The position numbers were made by a program, and so were the translations under genes. A stretch of DNA of 64,000 nucleotides from Heterobilharzia americana (lineage: Eukaryota > Platyhelminthes > Trematoda > Strigeidida > Schistosomatidae), in the NCBI GenBank assembly GCA_944470555.2, contig OX104127.1, forward strand, positions 129,271,113-129,335,112, read 5' to 3'. Shown one piece after another: positions 24,401-37,432 of the stretch; position 1 is the stretch's first letter, and the number at the start of each line of letters is the position of its first letter. The notes under the pieces were generated by a model. That model was given only the letters and a program-made list of their open reading frames with translations, had not been told where the DNA came from and made no database searches.

Positions 24401-25149
24401 TATTAAAGGGACTGAAACTGGTAAATTATGTGTTGGTTATCTGTGCACTGACAATATGGGATGAAAGGGACAACTGGATTTGTATAATTTGGGTTGGCTA
24501 TACAGATGTAGAAATTCGGATTCTGCTGCCTTTAATGAGTTGGATTTTGCCTTAGTGATAATGCTTTAGTTGAGAAGTTTCGTTAGTTTAGCTGTTAGCA
24601 TTCTTTGTAGTACTTGCACCACCTCCGAAGAACAGCATCGCCAGAATTTATTCTAATCATCGCAACTACTGAACCGTTGTTAAATCTGAGCTTGGTTATA
24701 TCTGAATTTCGTCGTAGTTGTTTCAAGCATTAAAATGCTTTCCTGTTTCAGATGGCTTTTGAAAAACTAATGAGCTATGTCTACCAGCTTGGTATTACAT
24801 CAATCCCTATCATCATCTGAAGCTGGAATAAGGAGCTTAATTTGTTTGAATAGATTTTCAAACTCTGAGTGGATTACTAAATCTGAAAACTCTTAACAGT
24901 AAACAAAAACGTTTGGTCCAAAGGATTAACTTTCCTTCCAGTTGGCGGATAGTATAACACTAGAAGGATAAGGACCATATCTATTCGGATTTGCAATTTT
25001 TTATCATCAGCTGACTTGTTTACCTTATTTTTCTTCCTTCTTTTTGGTCAGGCAATAAAGATATTACAAAACTGTAGGAATCTCAAGTGCCATATTATTG
25101 ATAATTCAGATAAATATTAAAAATTCCCATTATGAAAATTATAACAGCA
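24401..25149. other. Probable further PLE-derived sequence, unresolved
   Basis: This lies directly 5' (minus strand) of the preceding element, where its N-terminal region would be. I could not read a convincing motif, and stops are frequent. Confidence 0.25.
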
Positions 25150-26160
25150 CATATAAGCGAACAATATTGTTTTCAATTAGATTTGTCCTGAGGCTTGACC
25201 CTAATATACATAACTTTCAACATATATATATACATAATATCAACCAATCAATGTAATTTGCAAGTCAGCGATAACTAGGATACCGATTATGTACTTTAGA
25301 ATAGCAAAATGAGTGCCAGTACAAGGGATAATACGAATTTTCAGAATGCACGACAATGCAAACAGATGTTCAGACATAGGGACGAAGTTTGCCAAGGCTT
25401 GGCGAAGGACAATAAGGTTGTATAATACTAGAGGATTAAGGCAGTGAAAGGACTGGGAAAAATGAAATCAAAAGGGGAAGTAAAGTTATTCATTGAGACT
25501 TCCCTGGCCAAAGCGGGGAAAGAGGCTGTACAAATTGTTTTCTAAATACAGAGCTTCTGAGTGTTCTTTTGAATTCTAATAGCCTCGGCAATATTTAAAA
25601 GGTGAATTTGAACTCCATCGGATAGGTTCAGTGAGATGCTATAAACCCATCTGAAAGCTTCATTTTTATCAACTCTGTGACCACTATCAAACAGATGCGA
25701 CAAAATAGAGTTCCATCTGTATTTAACCTGTCATTTTTCCGGCTAAGGAGGTAGGCGTTCGATAATAAGTTGGTTAAGTTGCCTAGTCGTATAGATAATC
25801 AAGTATGTATATGTGCATGAATCAGCAACAATATGAGCACAATGTAGGCCAGAATATGAATTACCAGGGTGCAATGGTTTTTCAGATTTTCAGCTTGAGA
25901 GCTGTAACATTACATACTTGAGTATGGAATGGTGGACAGCTTTTAGAACTACTCGAGCCTGGCATTCAGCAACACGCCATCATCTGTTAAAGGGAAGAAT
26001 CATGAAAGATGGTCTGTTCGTTTGCTGACAGCCAGTTTTATTTTGTTGTGCAATTTGCAGACCACTGCATTCTGCTGAGTTTCGCCTTCAGCCCTAGTTA
26101 TTGAAAGGAGATGTGGGGACTTGTTAGAGGTGAATGTCTTTTCAACAATAAACTAATTTG
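25150..26160 (-). mobile_element. Penelope-like element C-terminus and 3' region
   Basis: On minus, a GIY-YIG-like segment CTYTYLIIYTTRQLNQLIIE (about 25,750-25,820) is followed by the tail HLFDSGHRVDKNEAFRWVY and LLNIAEAIRIQKNTQKLCI (25,545-25,700). A 3' end near 25,158 carries GCGAACAATATTGTTTTCA. Catalytic details are degraded (LII for YIG) and a TAG interrupts the domain. Upstream it runs into the ~2 kb repeat described next, which may be the element's own 5' part. Confidence 0.65.
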
Positions 26161-28014
26161 GCATAACTTCTTGTTGCTCATCATTTCCCCCATTTTTTTA
26201 CTGGACTCTCATCCATGCACTGAATTCTCTTCCAACAGGATCTGCATATTTTAACATGTCCTGGTTGAGTTTCAAATATGGATAGATTAACTAAGTAAAT
26301 GTTGAATCTTTCACAGATTTTACTTTGTTGCAAGTTTGATACACATACTTATACACATATGTATTTAATTCCAAATTAAAATATACAAAATACGACAGTC
26401 CTAAATTCTTGCTTCTTCTTGTTCTTCATTTACTTCGTGATGTTGCAGATTCAAGGCGTTTTGACTGTACAAATATTGTCTTTCACTGTTTTGAGATGAT
26501 TATATTCCGGTTCTGAGTTATGTTATATGTGCAGAACCGATGTGTTTCCAACAGTAATATCCTTCAGTTTCACTGCAATCTACAAACAAAACGTCTTACA
26601 GTAGAGCCTTGACTTGTCATTAAAGGGACGAAATTAGGCACATAACTGGGCTTTTGGTCTTCAGCTTCTCAGAGAAGTGTCATATTGCTTCTTCAAGACT
26701 GCCGAAAACCACTACAAATGAGAAGTCAGTCAGTACATGTAGAACTCTGCACTTGAAAGGCTAGACAATGTGAAATGAGAAATCTGTTACTCAAGAATTT
26801 TTCAAACCCTGTCGTGTACTTTCATATATGCGCCACTAATACATTATGCTTTTTGGTAGATAATTCATTCATGAATCCCTCATTGAGTCATGTCGATAAA
26901 CTTTATTCATTCTCACAGTTTCCATCTTTGTTGTTTGGAATATCAAGTATATATTGCCAACAGTTCCTAGCTAATGCTTGAGTAAATATTGAGCAGGTAA
27001 TTCTGATGATGTACTAACTATTCAACAAGTCATGTTCGGGATTATTTCGATTATATCTGAATGGATATTATGTACTGAAGTGTCTATCATACCATGTTGT
27101 ACAGTAATCAGCCAATGAATAGATAGGATATACGCGGCAATACTCAAAGTATTCTAGGATGAATAAAAAGTGTGATAAATTTCATCACTAGTTATCATTG
27201 TTAAAGCGATGAGATTACACTCACATGTCTTTCCTCTGAAGAAGAGGTCAGCATGGATGGGTTATTTTAATTATCAACTTTTTTGTCATTTCCGAAGTAT
27301 ACGTTACCGAATGGTATTACTTACTTTTATTTGCAAACCAGAAGTATAAGGATTCTCTAAATCATTTCACATACGATATATGACCAGCTAGTGCCTCTAA
27401 AGTACTTCTTTTATGTATTATCTGTTTTGCTTCAATAACATTGGTGAAGATGCCTGGGATGCTGAAAATTACTACTGTCAATTTTTCCTCAACCTGAATT
27501 TTAAGCCTTCATACATTAGTCTGAAACGCCTTTAAATACGTAATATTAAGAGCCTGTGTTCTCGAAAGAACATTAATCTAGTAGGTGTATGGTAAAACAA
27601 AACCCTAAATGTTCAGTAAGATTTCCTACATCAATCGTCTTTCTGAAAGCTCCTTACTTTTGTGCACATTTTCATACTTCAGGCTTCACCGATCCTTTGT
27701 GGTGACTGTTCAACCTAGCTGTATGTATGAAATGCAAAACCATTAGTGCAGCATAACTACAAAACATCAATAACTTCACTTATATATTTTCATCACATAT
27801 TCCGTCAGAATTGCTGAATGAAACTATATGAACCACCCACCATAGACAATCACATGAACAGTTACTAAACAACAAGAACGTATACTTTATTTACTTGTCT
27901 GTTCAGGTTGAGTAGTGCATTCCAAGTTAAACGAACAGTGAACATGCAGAGATAAAGTTGTGTGTAGTGTTTTCATTGAAGACACTTTCATGCAGATTAT
28001 TGTAACCTGGTCTG
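25990..28014 (-). repeat. Long inverted-repeat family, left copy
   Basis: Read on the minus strand, this matches 43,572-45,180 read on plus, in the same order throughout. Anchors are the near-identical block 27,618-28,014, the block around 27,040-27,090 (TGTACAACATGGTATGATAG), the block around 26,560-26,720 and that at 26,090-26,160. Identity is about 99% in the first block and roughly 60-75% afterwards by eye. The 3' end is continuous with a PLE GIY-YIG remnant, but I saw no YVDD box here, so its class is unsettled. Confidence 0.75.
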
Positions 28015-28245
28015 AATATCACCACCCACTGTTCCTTCATCCTTTCTCATTCACTGCCATTCATGTGTGACTCTACAAAATATCCAACTTTTGCAGTAAT
28101 AAATACTTTTGGAATTATAATATTTATGTGACTTCCTTTCGAAAAATTGTCCACACAGCCTAGTATTCATTTAAACACCACAAATATGCTTAAGAAAGGG
28201 TATTGACAGATGTGATCAACATGATAATCTTCAAAGTGCAAGTAG

Positions 28246-28252
28246 TATAAAC
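28246..28252 (+). promoter_or_regulatory. Possible TATA box
   Basis: TATAAAC lies 35 bp before the ATG at 28,281, which would leave almost no 5' UTR. A pyrimidine-rich CTTTCTTCTTCATAAG just before the ATG could instead be a splice or trans-splice acceptor. Weak. Confidence 0.2.
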
Positions 28253-28280
28253 GACCACACACTTTCTTCTTCATAAGCTT

Positions 28281-28373
28281 ATGAAACCGACTCTTCAGTA
28301 TGCATCTTTGCTAACTATCATACTTTCAAGCGTCAGTGGCAATAATAATGTTATTATTTTCACCAATTCACTC
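28281..28373 (+). CDS. Possible signal-peptide first exon of a second small secreted protein
   Basis: ATG at 28,281 opens MKPTLQYASLLTIILSSVSG, a plausible signal peptide with a hydrophobic core and V-S-G cleavage context. It is followed by a short Asn/Ile-rich stretch. A donor CTC/GTAAGA at 28,374 would end the exon after 31 codons in phase 0. Without splicing, the frame stops at 28,386-28,388, just before another GTAAGT at 28,391. The gene lies 267 bp beyond the end of the inverted repeat at 28,014. The architecture again recalls micro-exon genes, but the promoter evidence is poor and no downstream exon is identified. Confidence 0.3.
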
Positions 28374-28399
28374 GTAAGAAACTCTTAAAGGTAAGTATT

Positions 28400-30266
28400 T
28401 AAAAGTAAGTTTTATGCTTTGATGATAAAAATATGGATTACTGAGTGTAAATCACTGTGTAACATAGACGAATGTTGAAATGGAGTATATATATTCAGCA
28501 AAAACGTTGCATAGGTTAGCCTCTGTCAGAAGGTGTGGGAATAAATGTGGCCTATAAAAGTGTGAGATATTGAATGTAAACCTATTCTTGACCACGTAGA
28601 CAGTTCACACTCGATAAGTCCATTCATTAGACATATCTTGTTGAAACGTGACTACTACTGGAGGTTAACAGATAACAAGAAAATGACTGAAAATCTATGC
28701 GTCACAATTAGACCACAGTCTGGCTTATATGGATACATAAATCTTCGCACATAAATTCAAGTGTTTTTTTTACGTTACTCCATTCAGTGAAAAAAACAGA
28801 CATGCTTTTGTATTTCACAAGTTCCCTCAGATAGGTACCTTACCACAGTAGTCGTTGAATATAATGCTTTCCAATTTATATTTGTAGTAATATCACTGCT
28901 GATATAATCTGGAATGAAGGAATCGTTTAAGACTTTGTGTAGTGTTTTCAACACAGCTAGAATCAAGGTGTTGTTCAAACGGCAAGACTTACTAAAAGAT
29001 CCTCTTAGTCCAAGAGATATTCATCATAAATGAACTTCAATCAGAGGATCTTTGAAAAGTTGGGCACACTGAACGACTATTTCCCCTCAGCTCATAACCT
29101 CATGTAGGACTTAGTCTAGAAACATCAAACTTCAACCGAAGATGTATTTTCCAAACTCCTTTATAGAAATTCTGACTAGTAGAGTTGACCAAGATGGTAT
29201 TTAAGATGGTTACGAAAACATAGCACGGGTTGATATTGGTGCTACAACACGAATTGACAACAGTCTAAGGAAGTGAAATATTGGTGTGCACAAAGGGACC
29301 ACGTATTAACGCACTCAACATGAGACCTAATCGTCTTCAACTAAATCCCTCATATGGCTGCGGATGCATACTGATGATAATTCTAAAATTATGAAAAATT
29401 AGCTTTCGAGACCTCCGAAATTTTTAATACTTCGAAGGATTTTAGTCCATAGTGAAAATGACCTTGGAATCAACCAGTCAGTCTACACAGACCATCAACA
29501 TAATCAATTTTTTGTAGGTCAAAGAATTGCATTAACCCAGTGAGATGATTTACTTGGTAGACTCCCACTTCTCAACACAAGTTTAAAGCAGGTAGCAATA
29601 ATATCGAAAGCATCACGTAATAAACTCATGAAGATTTGATCCATTCAGTTAATAAAATGCTTTACATACTTGATTATGTACGCCATGATACCGCACATGT
29701 AGGGAAATACACATGCATTTAAAAACGAGAGAGTGAACAAGGATTGGCAATATGAAGATATTTTAAACAGTGTCATATGGATTGTGAAAAGGTTGAAGGA
29801 GGTTGAGCTTCACTAATTGGTTTACTTTACCGCTCCCACCCCATTTTCTTTAAGCTGAAAAGAAAAGTAGTAAGGTAGACATGATTGGCTGGCTCCTTTG
29901 TTGACAAGAAGGCACGTTGGTAGAGCCAAGAAACATTTTTACTCGACTGGAGCAATCATTTGATGCAATACGCACATGAAAATGACTTCCAGAATGTATT
30001 TGCCATCTAGTTAGTGCTGAATCAGAAATTTATTCAAAATTAATAGAGATTTTCATTTTGTAGTGACGACATTGTGTTATATATTATGAAGTATGTATGA
30101 AGCAGTAATTAGCGTAGTTCATAACTGCTAATGAGGTTTATTGAATTACCCACATCCTTGTAGGAATACACTATTCGCTGTAATTCCAAGAATAATGGTG
30201 GTGAGATACTGCTGAGTCAGCTGTGGTAACTCTGAACCACTTTCAGGCACCCATACTTAGAAATGT

Positions 30267-30270
<4 letters not shown>
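28400..30270. other. No gene recognised
   Basis: AT-rich with short frames only. CCTATAAAAG at 28,551-28,560 resembles a TATA box, but the first ATG downstream (about 28,682) opens a 24-codon frame without a signal peptide. Confidence 0.3.

Positions 30271-30317
<47 letters not shown>
30271..30317. repeat. (AT)n microsatellite
   Basis: About 23 uninterrupted AT units lie just 3' of the minus-strand RTE tail. Confidence 0.95.
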
Positions 30318-30320
<3 letters not shown>

Positions 30321-30361
30321 CTGTTATAGGATGAAGTTTGTTCAGAAATATATTTCTAAGT

Positions 30362-33300
30362 CGCACTACATTTATTATTATTATTTGTCCCTTGGGTTCC
30401 TAGTGGAACATAGGGCTTCACTAGCACGTCGTCATTTCACTCTCTTCTCTGCAGTCTTTCCAACCTCGCTCCACAACTGCCCACCAGCTTTCATTTCTTC
30501 CTCACACGACCTCCTCCATGTCACCCTCACATCGGATGCCCAACTCGTCGTTTTTCTCTATGGATTCCACTCGACGGTCTGGCCTGTCGCGTGATGTCGT
30601 CAGTCGGCCTTCTCAGTGTGTACCCAATCCATCTCCACTTTCTTCTTCATATATGTTGGGTGATGGGTTCTTGGTTGTTTCATTCCCAGAGTGAGTTCCT
30701 TGTTGCTTATTCATATTATTATGACCATCTGATCTTCAGTATTGAGTGAGCGTAGGTGGCGGCTATTGATGCATATCTACAGTTTGTTAGAAATGCTTTT
30801 CGTAACGCACCGCCAAGTCTCTGGACCAAATAGAAGCACTGACTTGACTGAATTAGTGTTGAATATCCGGATTCTGTTCACGCTTTATGCTGAGTGCAGT
30901 AAATCTCCACACTGATTTCTTTTCCGATCCTGGCTTTGACATCTCCATCTGTGCAGCCGTCACCTGTAGTTGAGACGATGCTGCCCAAGTAGGGGAAAGA
31001 GACAACTTTACTTAGATTTCTCTTACTGATGATGACCGATGCTTGTTGTTACTGTTGTTGTTGGTTGGTTGGGTATCTTAATCACCTCCGTCCTCTGTAC
31101 GTTCACTTCAGGTCCCATCTTCTCTGCCTTTCTGCCAACTTGTTGGTTTTGCCTGTAGATCTTCGAGTTTATGCGACATAAGACATTAGGCATAAATCAT
31201 TGGCGAATTCCAAATCTTCTAGGCTCTCTTCGTAAGTCCAGAGTATGCCTCTCTTCTCGATCTAAACAGTTTGCTGCACGATATATATTCGACCACAGTC
31301 AGGAGGATCATTGGTGATAGTAGGCAGACTTGTCTTACTCTTGTCTTCACTTCAAAGGCATCACTGAGCTTTCCGTTGTGGATCACTTCACATGTAGCAT
31401 CATATCGTATGTAGCTGCTGTTGAGCGAGGTTGATAAAGACTTGTAGCACTCTGTAGTGTCGAAGCAGTTGCCAAATCCCTTCTCGGTTGACGCTGTCAA
31501 AGGCCTTTCCAAAGTCGATGGAATTGAGGTAGAGAGTTAATAGTCATTCCATGCTCTGTTCTATGATGATGTGTAGCGTTGCAGTTTGATCCACACATGA
31601 TTTCCTCTACCTGAAACCAGCCTCTTCCCGTCATAATTTTGAGTCGAGGGCATCTTTTAGTCTCTCCAGGATGATGTGACACAATATTTTGCTCGGTGTG
31701 AACTGTAGCATGATTCCGTGCCAGTTCTTGTAAATACTTAGACGCCCTTCTTTGGGAGTCTGAAAAGGCAGCTCTTCTTCCAACCAATCAACAGGTACCT
31801 TTCCTTCCTTCCAAACCTTCTGCATTGGTGATGTGATCATGTCCGCTGTTGTCTCTGCATTTGTTTTCAGGGCTTCTGGAGGAATTACATCTGGTCCTCC
31901 TATTTTCCTGGATTCCAGCAGCTTTATCGCGTTCAGGGCTTAACTTCTGCTTTTGTCGGAGGGCTTATGTTCTCTGATACTTGTGTGGATGTGCTGCTAA
32001 TAGTATTTCTGGACTAGTTGTAGGTGTTGGTGGTGGTCAATTTAACAGTTTTTTGAAGTGGTCAACTCATCGTTTCCTTTGTTTCTCCTCTTTGGTAACC
32101 AGGTTTCCTTCACTATCTTTCATTGGTTTCCTCTGTGTTGATCTCTCCCCTCCCAGATAGTAACCTGGTTATTTCATATAATATTATCAGGTTTCTATCT
32201 CTGCTACCTGCAGCCTGATCTGCCTCACTTGTCAATGTGTCTTAGAAGTGTCTTTTGTCTTTGCGCGCACTCTTCTTCACTTCTTTGTCCAGTGTTTTAT
32301 AGGTTGTATTCAGTTTCTCTTTTCGTTATTCATCCCTGCACTGCACTGATTCATCTTCTGCTCCATCATCTTCCTCTCCTTGCTCTATCAGTTTCCATGT
32401 GTTCTTCGAGATCCGTTCATTGCCTTGTTTCTTCTTCCTTCCTAACAGGGTTATGCGGGTTTCCTTCCACATCTCTTTATAAGAGTTCCAGTGTTCTTCC
32501 ACACCGGTTTATTCAGGGATGTTGCTCAATGTCTCTCATTTTGTCCTGATGGCTGACGTGAAGATGTCCTTTGTAGTTTCGTCCTTCAGTGCAGTTTCTG
32601 TTCTGGGTGTTGAACTTGAACTGTGGTCTATAACCAGCTTTTTTGAACTCAAGGCTTTCGACTCGATTTTAAATGTGGGTCCCTTGCACTAGATGGTGAG
32701 TGGTGTGAAGCTACATCTGCTCCTCTTCGTGATCTGATCTTGTGCCCAGTAGGCTGCGTCTTCACTTTCTTCAGATTGAGATGAAATCGGTCCTGTTTTT
32801 AGTGAAGTGTGTTCTGGTGTCTGGTGAAATCAAATCCATGTCGCTTTGTGAGTTTCCCTGTACTTGTACACACTGCCTTCAATCATTAAATCATTAAAGG
32901 CGCAGAAGTCTGCAAAGAGCTCTCAGTTCTCATTCATCTTTTCACCGAATGCCTCTGGACACTTGATGAGTCCCCTTCCTGTGTTGTCTGCTCCTAGTTT
33001 GGTATTCATGTCACCCCACCCATTAGAATTTTGATGTCGCCATCTGGACTGTGGTCTTGTCTGTCACTGACTTCAGTTGTCTGTAGAATTCTTTCTTCTT
33101 CTCGTCATCTGCATTGTTTGTATGTGCGTACCGTAGGATTGATTGATTGTGACTTTCCTTCCCTTTGATTTGAATCTTGCTGTCATGATCCTACAGGAGG
33201 TGATTGTTTTCCGATGTGTGACAGCCTTTGATGCTCTTGGGGATATCATGATGGCCACTGGAAAACTCAGTGTGGTCGTGGTTGTCGTCTGAATGACAAT

Positions 33301-33755
33301 ATCGGAGTAGATTATTGACTCTCCAGTTGACAGTTTGGAGAGTCCACTCCCATTCCATCTGCTCTGGCAGATTCCTGGCCATGCCGTGCCATATCTTCTC
33401 ATTTCTTTTGCAATCTGGGCTGCCTTGTCAGCTAAACCAAACATCGTGCAGACCCTCCATGACCCCATGTTTACTTTTGCTCTCATCAAGAGAATACGCA
33501 TCGGCCAATTGTCTTCCCGAAAGCTTTCACAAACTGGCGTCATTTCGTATCCCCGATTCCAGCGAGGAATAAGATTGTTTTAGTTTTCTATATTTTGTTT
33601 GTGGTTTGAAGTTTCTTTAGCGGTTGGATTGATTGTACGGGGTAGGGTTGCTAGCCCTATGCCCAACCTTCCCTCTTTATCCGGGCTTATGACCGGCTAG
33701 TAACTAGTTAACGAGTAAACTGGACGAGGTCCGGACTACATTTACTTTGCATTAT
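30362..33755 (-). mobile_element. Nearly full-length RTE-clade retrotransposon, inactivated
   Basis: This is the most complete element in the window, about 3.4 kb. Reading from 33,755: a GC-rich 5' leader (33,600-33,755); an endonuclease N-terminus open at 33,073-33,543 with AAQIAKEMRRYGTAWPGI, the exonuclease/endonuclease fold region that nicks target DNA; later NKLGADN and KATWISPD; then RT with FDSV and VRQVCLLSPM, and a catalytic box LEFANDLC at 31,196-31,207, where Asn replaces the first catalytic Asp. The C-terminal RIFNTNSVKSVLLFGPETW and the family tail at 30,362-30,410 end it. Multiple stops and frameshifts and the FAND box mean it cannot encode an active enzyme. Confidence 0.85.
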
Positions 33756-36254
33756 TCATTTGACACCGGCGTTTCTTGAGTAATCATTTCTTGCATTTGT
33801 ACATGTTTGAAAGTGTATTTTCGTGTCTGTCAAGAAATTGTAAGGGTGTATTATCCAATTCGAAACTTATTACTGAGAGTTGATTCATCGTTATCGGAAA
33901 ACCATGATAATGGGAAATTGGTGTAAACAGTTTACTTGAACATCGACTGACGGAAATTAACGATTTGACTTCATATGCTTCAAGAAAGTGATAGAACATG
34001 CGAAACGTAATTGTTGTTTCATAACTGCAGATGATCGGCTTGTGATAAGTAAGTTATTTATTGTGTACCAAATAAAATGAAAGGGTCCTTGTCAGTCCTC
34101 CCGACTATGGTTCAGAGTTCTATAGAGTATACCGACTTCATACTTCATACTGATCTCAGATACGCATACATTAGCTGTCTTAGGCCTTCTGCAGTACACT
34201 TGAATCTAATACCTAAGGAATATTTTGTTTTCAATACAATGTAATTTGTTTAGCCGGACAAAGTGTTTAATAAGGAAGGAAGTTGCAATGAATAATCAGT
34301 AAATGCTTTCGCAAGGATAATAATTAAAATAAAAGTTGAAGTTATTTGTAGTTATTTTCGTGTTAAATAATGGTCGTACAGTTGTGATCGTAATGGAACT
34401 ATGCAATTGTCAATGGGAATGTGGATTATTCCAGTTTGCAGAGGTATGTGATATCGGATATAGATGACTTCGTTACTTGAAAAACCATAAAAATATTGTC
34501 TTCAGCAGGGAGAAGTTGCCTGACTTGTGAGATTTAACAGGATAATAATTAAAATAATAATTGCAATTAATTGTAGTCTTTTCATTATTGATGTAGTGGA
34601 TTGTCGTCTCACAATAAACGTCAACGCATTATCAAAGACTAAGATGTCTTGCTGAATCCAAGAGGTCAATAGATCTCTCTCTCCTTGTGAAAGAAAAGTA
34701 GTCATTTACACACAATGCTACATACCTCGACAAATCAGAATAACCTGTATATCTATTGACTCGTCTATTCCTCCATGATGATCACAACTGTAGGACAATT
34801 ATTCACCACATCAATAAAGGAAAGACTACAATCAACTACAACTATTGCTGCCATTATTATCAGTGCAAACGCCCTGACGGTTGAACTTTATTGCAAGGCA
34901 CACTTTTCTTTGATTTATTTAGGGGGGGATAAAAAAAACTGTAAAGAAAATATGGTTGGCTGATTCCTGTCTTTCAAAGACGATGTGTTTATTTAGCCAA
35001 AGAATATTTCTGTTGGACCAGAACAGTTATTTGTTGGAATCTGACTAGTTGAGACCAGATGGGCTATTTTTGCTTAGACTGGCTTAGAATATCATGATCA
35101 TTTATCAGATGAAATCACTTTTGAGGAAGAAATCGTCATCCAGTCAAGATTAATGCATAATTTGTAGAGATCATTATTGGGTAGTAACTAGGTTGTGTAA
35201 TATTTCAGGGAGCGTGTTTCAAAATGTATCCAGTGTAATATATAACTATGAATGAGGTTTCCAGAAAAACCTAAATATTAAATGCATTATAGGTATATGT
35301 TTAATGAAAGGTGTACAATGATAAGTTTTTATTTGGTTACATTTCGAGCAAAATTAATCCCCGTGACCACACCAATATTTGGAATATTTTTAATAATATT
35401 TTGCTGGATGTCTTACCGAAATAAGAGCTGATAATTGTGTGCAAACTTTTCATGAAATATTTACTTAGAATACAGTAATCTGTTCGACAATACACATACT
35501 TTTCAACTATATATTTAAATCTTTGTAAGAATGCACTAGTTGCTGTAATTTTAAGGATAATTTTGATGAGGAACTGTTTACTCAGCCTTGGTAGTTCTAA
35601 TCCACATTAAGGTGCTCATTTTTCACCGGTGCTAACTGAATAATCACGTTCATTTGGGAAGATTTCAAAATGTATCTTCATGTTTGCCAAAAAAATTATG
35701 ACTGCATACTATAGCCTTCGAAACTTATCAGAGAGGGTTTATTTTTTGTTAAAAGGTAAAGTCTGACAGTGGTGAATTTTTACGATTATTTTATTTCAGC
35801 TGTGGTTAGCGGAAAGCAGTTATTTAATTTCGCATACTTCAAAGTGGAATTGCATATGAACTCTTATTTTTATTGAATAACTGCAGTAAATGGGCTTATA
35901 AATGGGGTGTAAGTAATTAGTATTTTGCGAAGAAGCGGAAATACAGGAATCTTCAACGAGCCTTCAAATCATGGTTAACGGTTACAGAAAGTATTCTGCT
36001 TGCACCCTTTACATTCTTTGTGCCTAGGAAATGTCTGGCTTCCATCGAGAACTCTTTTGTTTGAGGAAGTCAGACTGCTAAAATGGAGCAGACCAACTGC
36101 GAATTTTACACACAGGTTACAATATAGATGTATTGTCGTTTGAAAGTGAAAATGTCGGAATCTGAAACATTTGACTGATACGATGTGGATGTTAAGGTTT
36201 CGAATATGTTAGGATTAACTTTCGTGATAACTTGGTAATTTGCACCAAATACAT
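33756..36254. other. AT-rich stretch without recognisable gene
   Basis: Frames of 60-70 codons occur, none with motifs. I see no repeat shared with other parts of the window. Confidence 0.3.
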
Positions 36255-37432
36255 AGGGTGAAGCATAGAATGGCAGTCAAATTTCTCTCTACCTCAACTC
36301 CATCGACTTTGAAAAGGCCTTTGACAGCGTCAACCGAGAAGGGATTTGGCAACTGCTTCGACACTACAGAGTGCCACAAACCTTTATCAACCTCATTCAA
36401 CAACTATATTAAGACGCCATATGCCAAGTAATTCACAGTGGGAAGGCCAGTGATGCCTTTGAAGTGAAGACAGGAGTAAAACAAGGCTGTCTACTATCAT
36501 CCATGATCTTCCTGATTGTGATCGACTGGATCATGCAGCGAACAATGAGGAGCGACAAGATAGGCATACGCTGACTGGACTATTGGAAAAAGCCTAGAAG
36601 ATTTAGATTTCGCCGATGACTTATGTCTAATGTTTTATGCCGCACACACTCGAAAACCTACAGGCAAAAACTAACTAGTTGATAAAAGAGGCAGGGTAGC
36701 GAAGACGGAACATCAAGCGAACGTAGAGAAGACAGAGGTGATGAAGATACCCAACCAACACCAACAATAACAACAAGCTCCAATCATCATCAATGAGAGA
36801 AACCTAAAGGAAGTAGCCTCTTTCACCTATCTAGGCAGCACTGTTTCAACTACAGGCGGCACAAGCACAGACGAGGACGTCAAAGTAGCCAGGATAGGGA
36901 AATCAAGACAGGCTTTCATTAACCTGAAATCCATGTGGAAATCTACTGCACTGCGCTCAGGATAAAGCGTGAACAACATCCGGATTTTCAACACCGATAT
37001 CAAGTCAGTGCCTATATACGGTTCAGAAACTTTGCGCGTCACGAAACGCACTTCCAACAAACTACAGACATTCATCAACAACTGCCTACACTCTTTACTG
37101 AAGCTCAGATGGCCAGGAAGAGTAAGCAACAAGGAACTCTGGCAACGAACCGCCCAAGAAGCTATCGCTCATTTAAATATGCAGAAGGAAGTGGAGATAG
37201 ATTGGGCATACACTGAGAAGATCACGCACCAGGCACTCGAGTCGAACTCAGATAAGAAACGGCGAGTTGGGCGTCCGAGGCGATGACATGGAGGAGATGG
37301 TGTGAGGAGGAAATGAGAGCTTGTGGGCGGTCGTGCAGCGAGGTTCAAAAGATTGCAGAGAACAGAGTGAAATGAAGACATACTAGTGAAGCCCTATGTT
37401 CCACTACGAACCCAAGGGACGAATAATAACCA
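36255..37432 (+). mobile_element. RTE-clade retrotransposon, RT to 3' end
   Basis: The plus strand encodes YLNSIDFEKAFDSVNREGIW, the RT fingers/palm motif, then CQVIHSGKASDAFEVKTGVK and QGCLLSSMIFLIVIDW. The intact catalytic box LDFADDLC lies at 36,609-36,620. Downstream come SNKLQTFINNCLHSLLKLRW and WQRTAQEAIAHLNMQKEVEI, ending in the shared tail at about 37,432. It is 5'-truncated, without endonuclease, and broken by stops between blocks. It keeps the best preserved catalytic centre of the RTE copies here. Confidence 0.85.

Noticed and set aside
30331..30594. 87-codon plus-strand frame, with a similar one at 20,084-20,305 minus
   Set aside because: Both are the antisense reading of the RTE 3' tail shared by several copies.
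32229..32549. 106-codon plus-strand frame
   Set aside because: It is antisense to the decayed RTE endonuclease/RT region and has no own motif.
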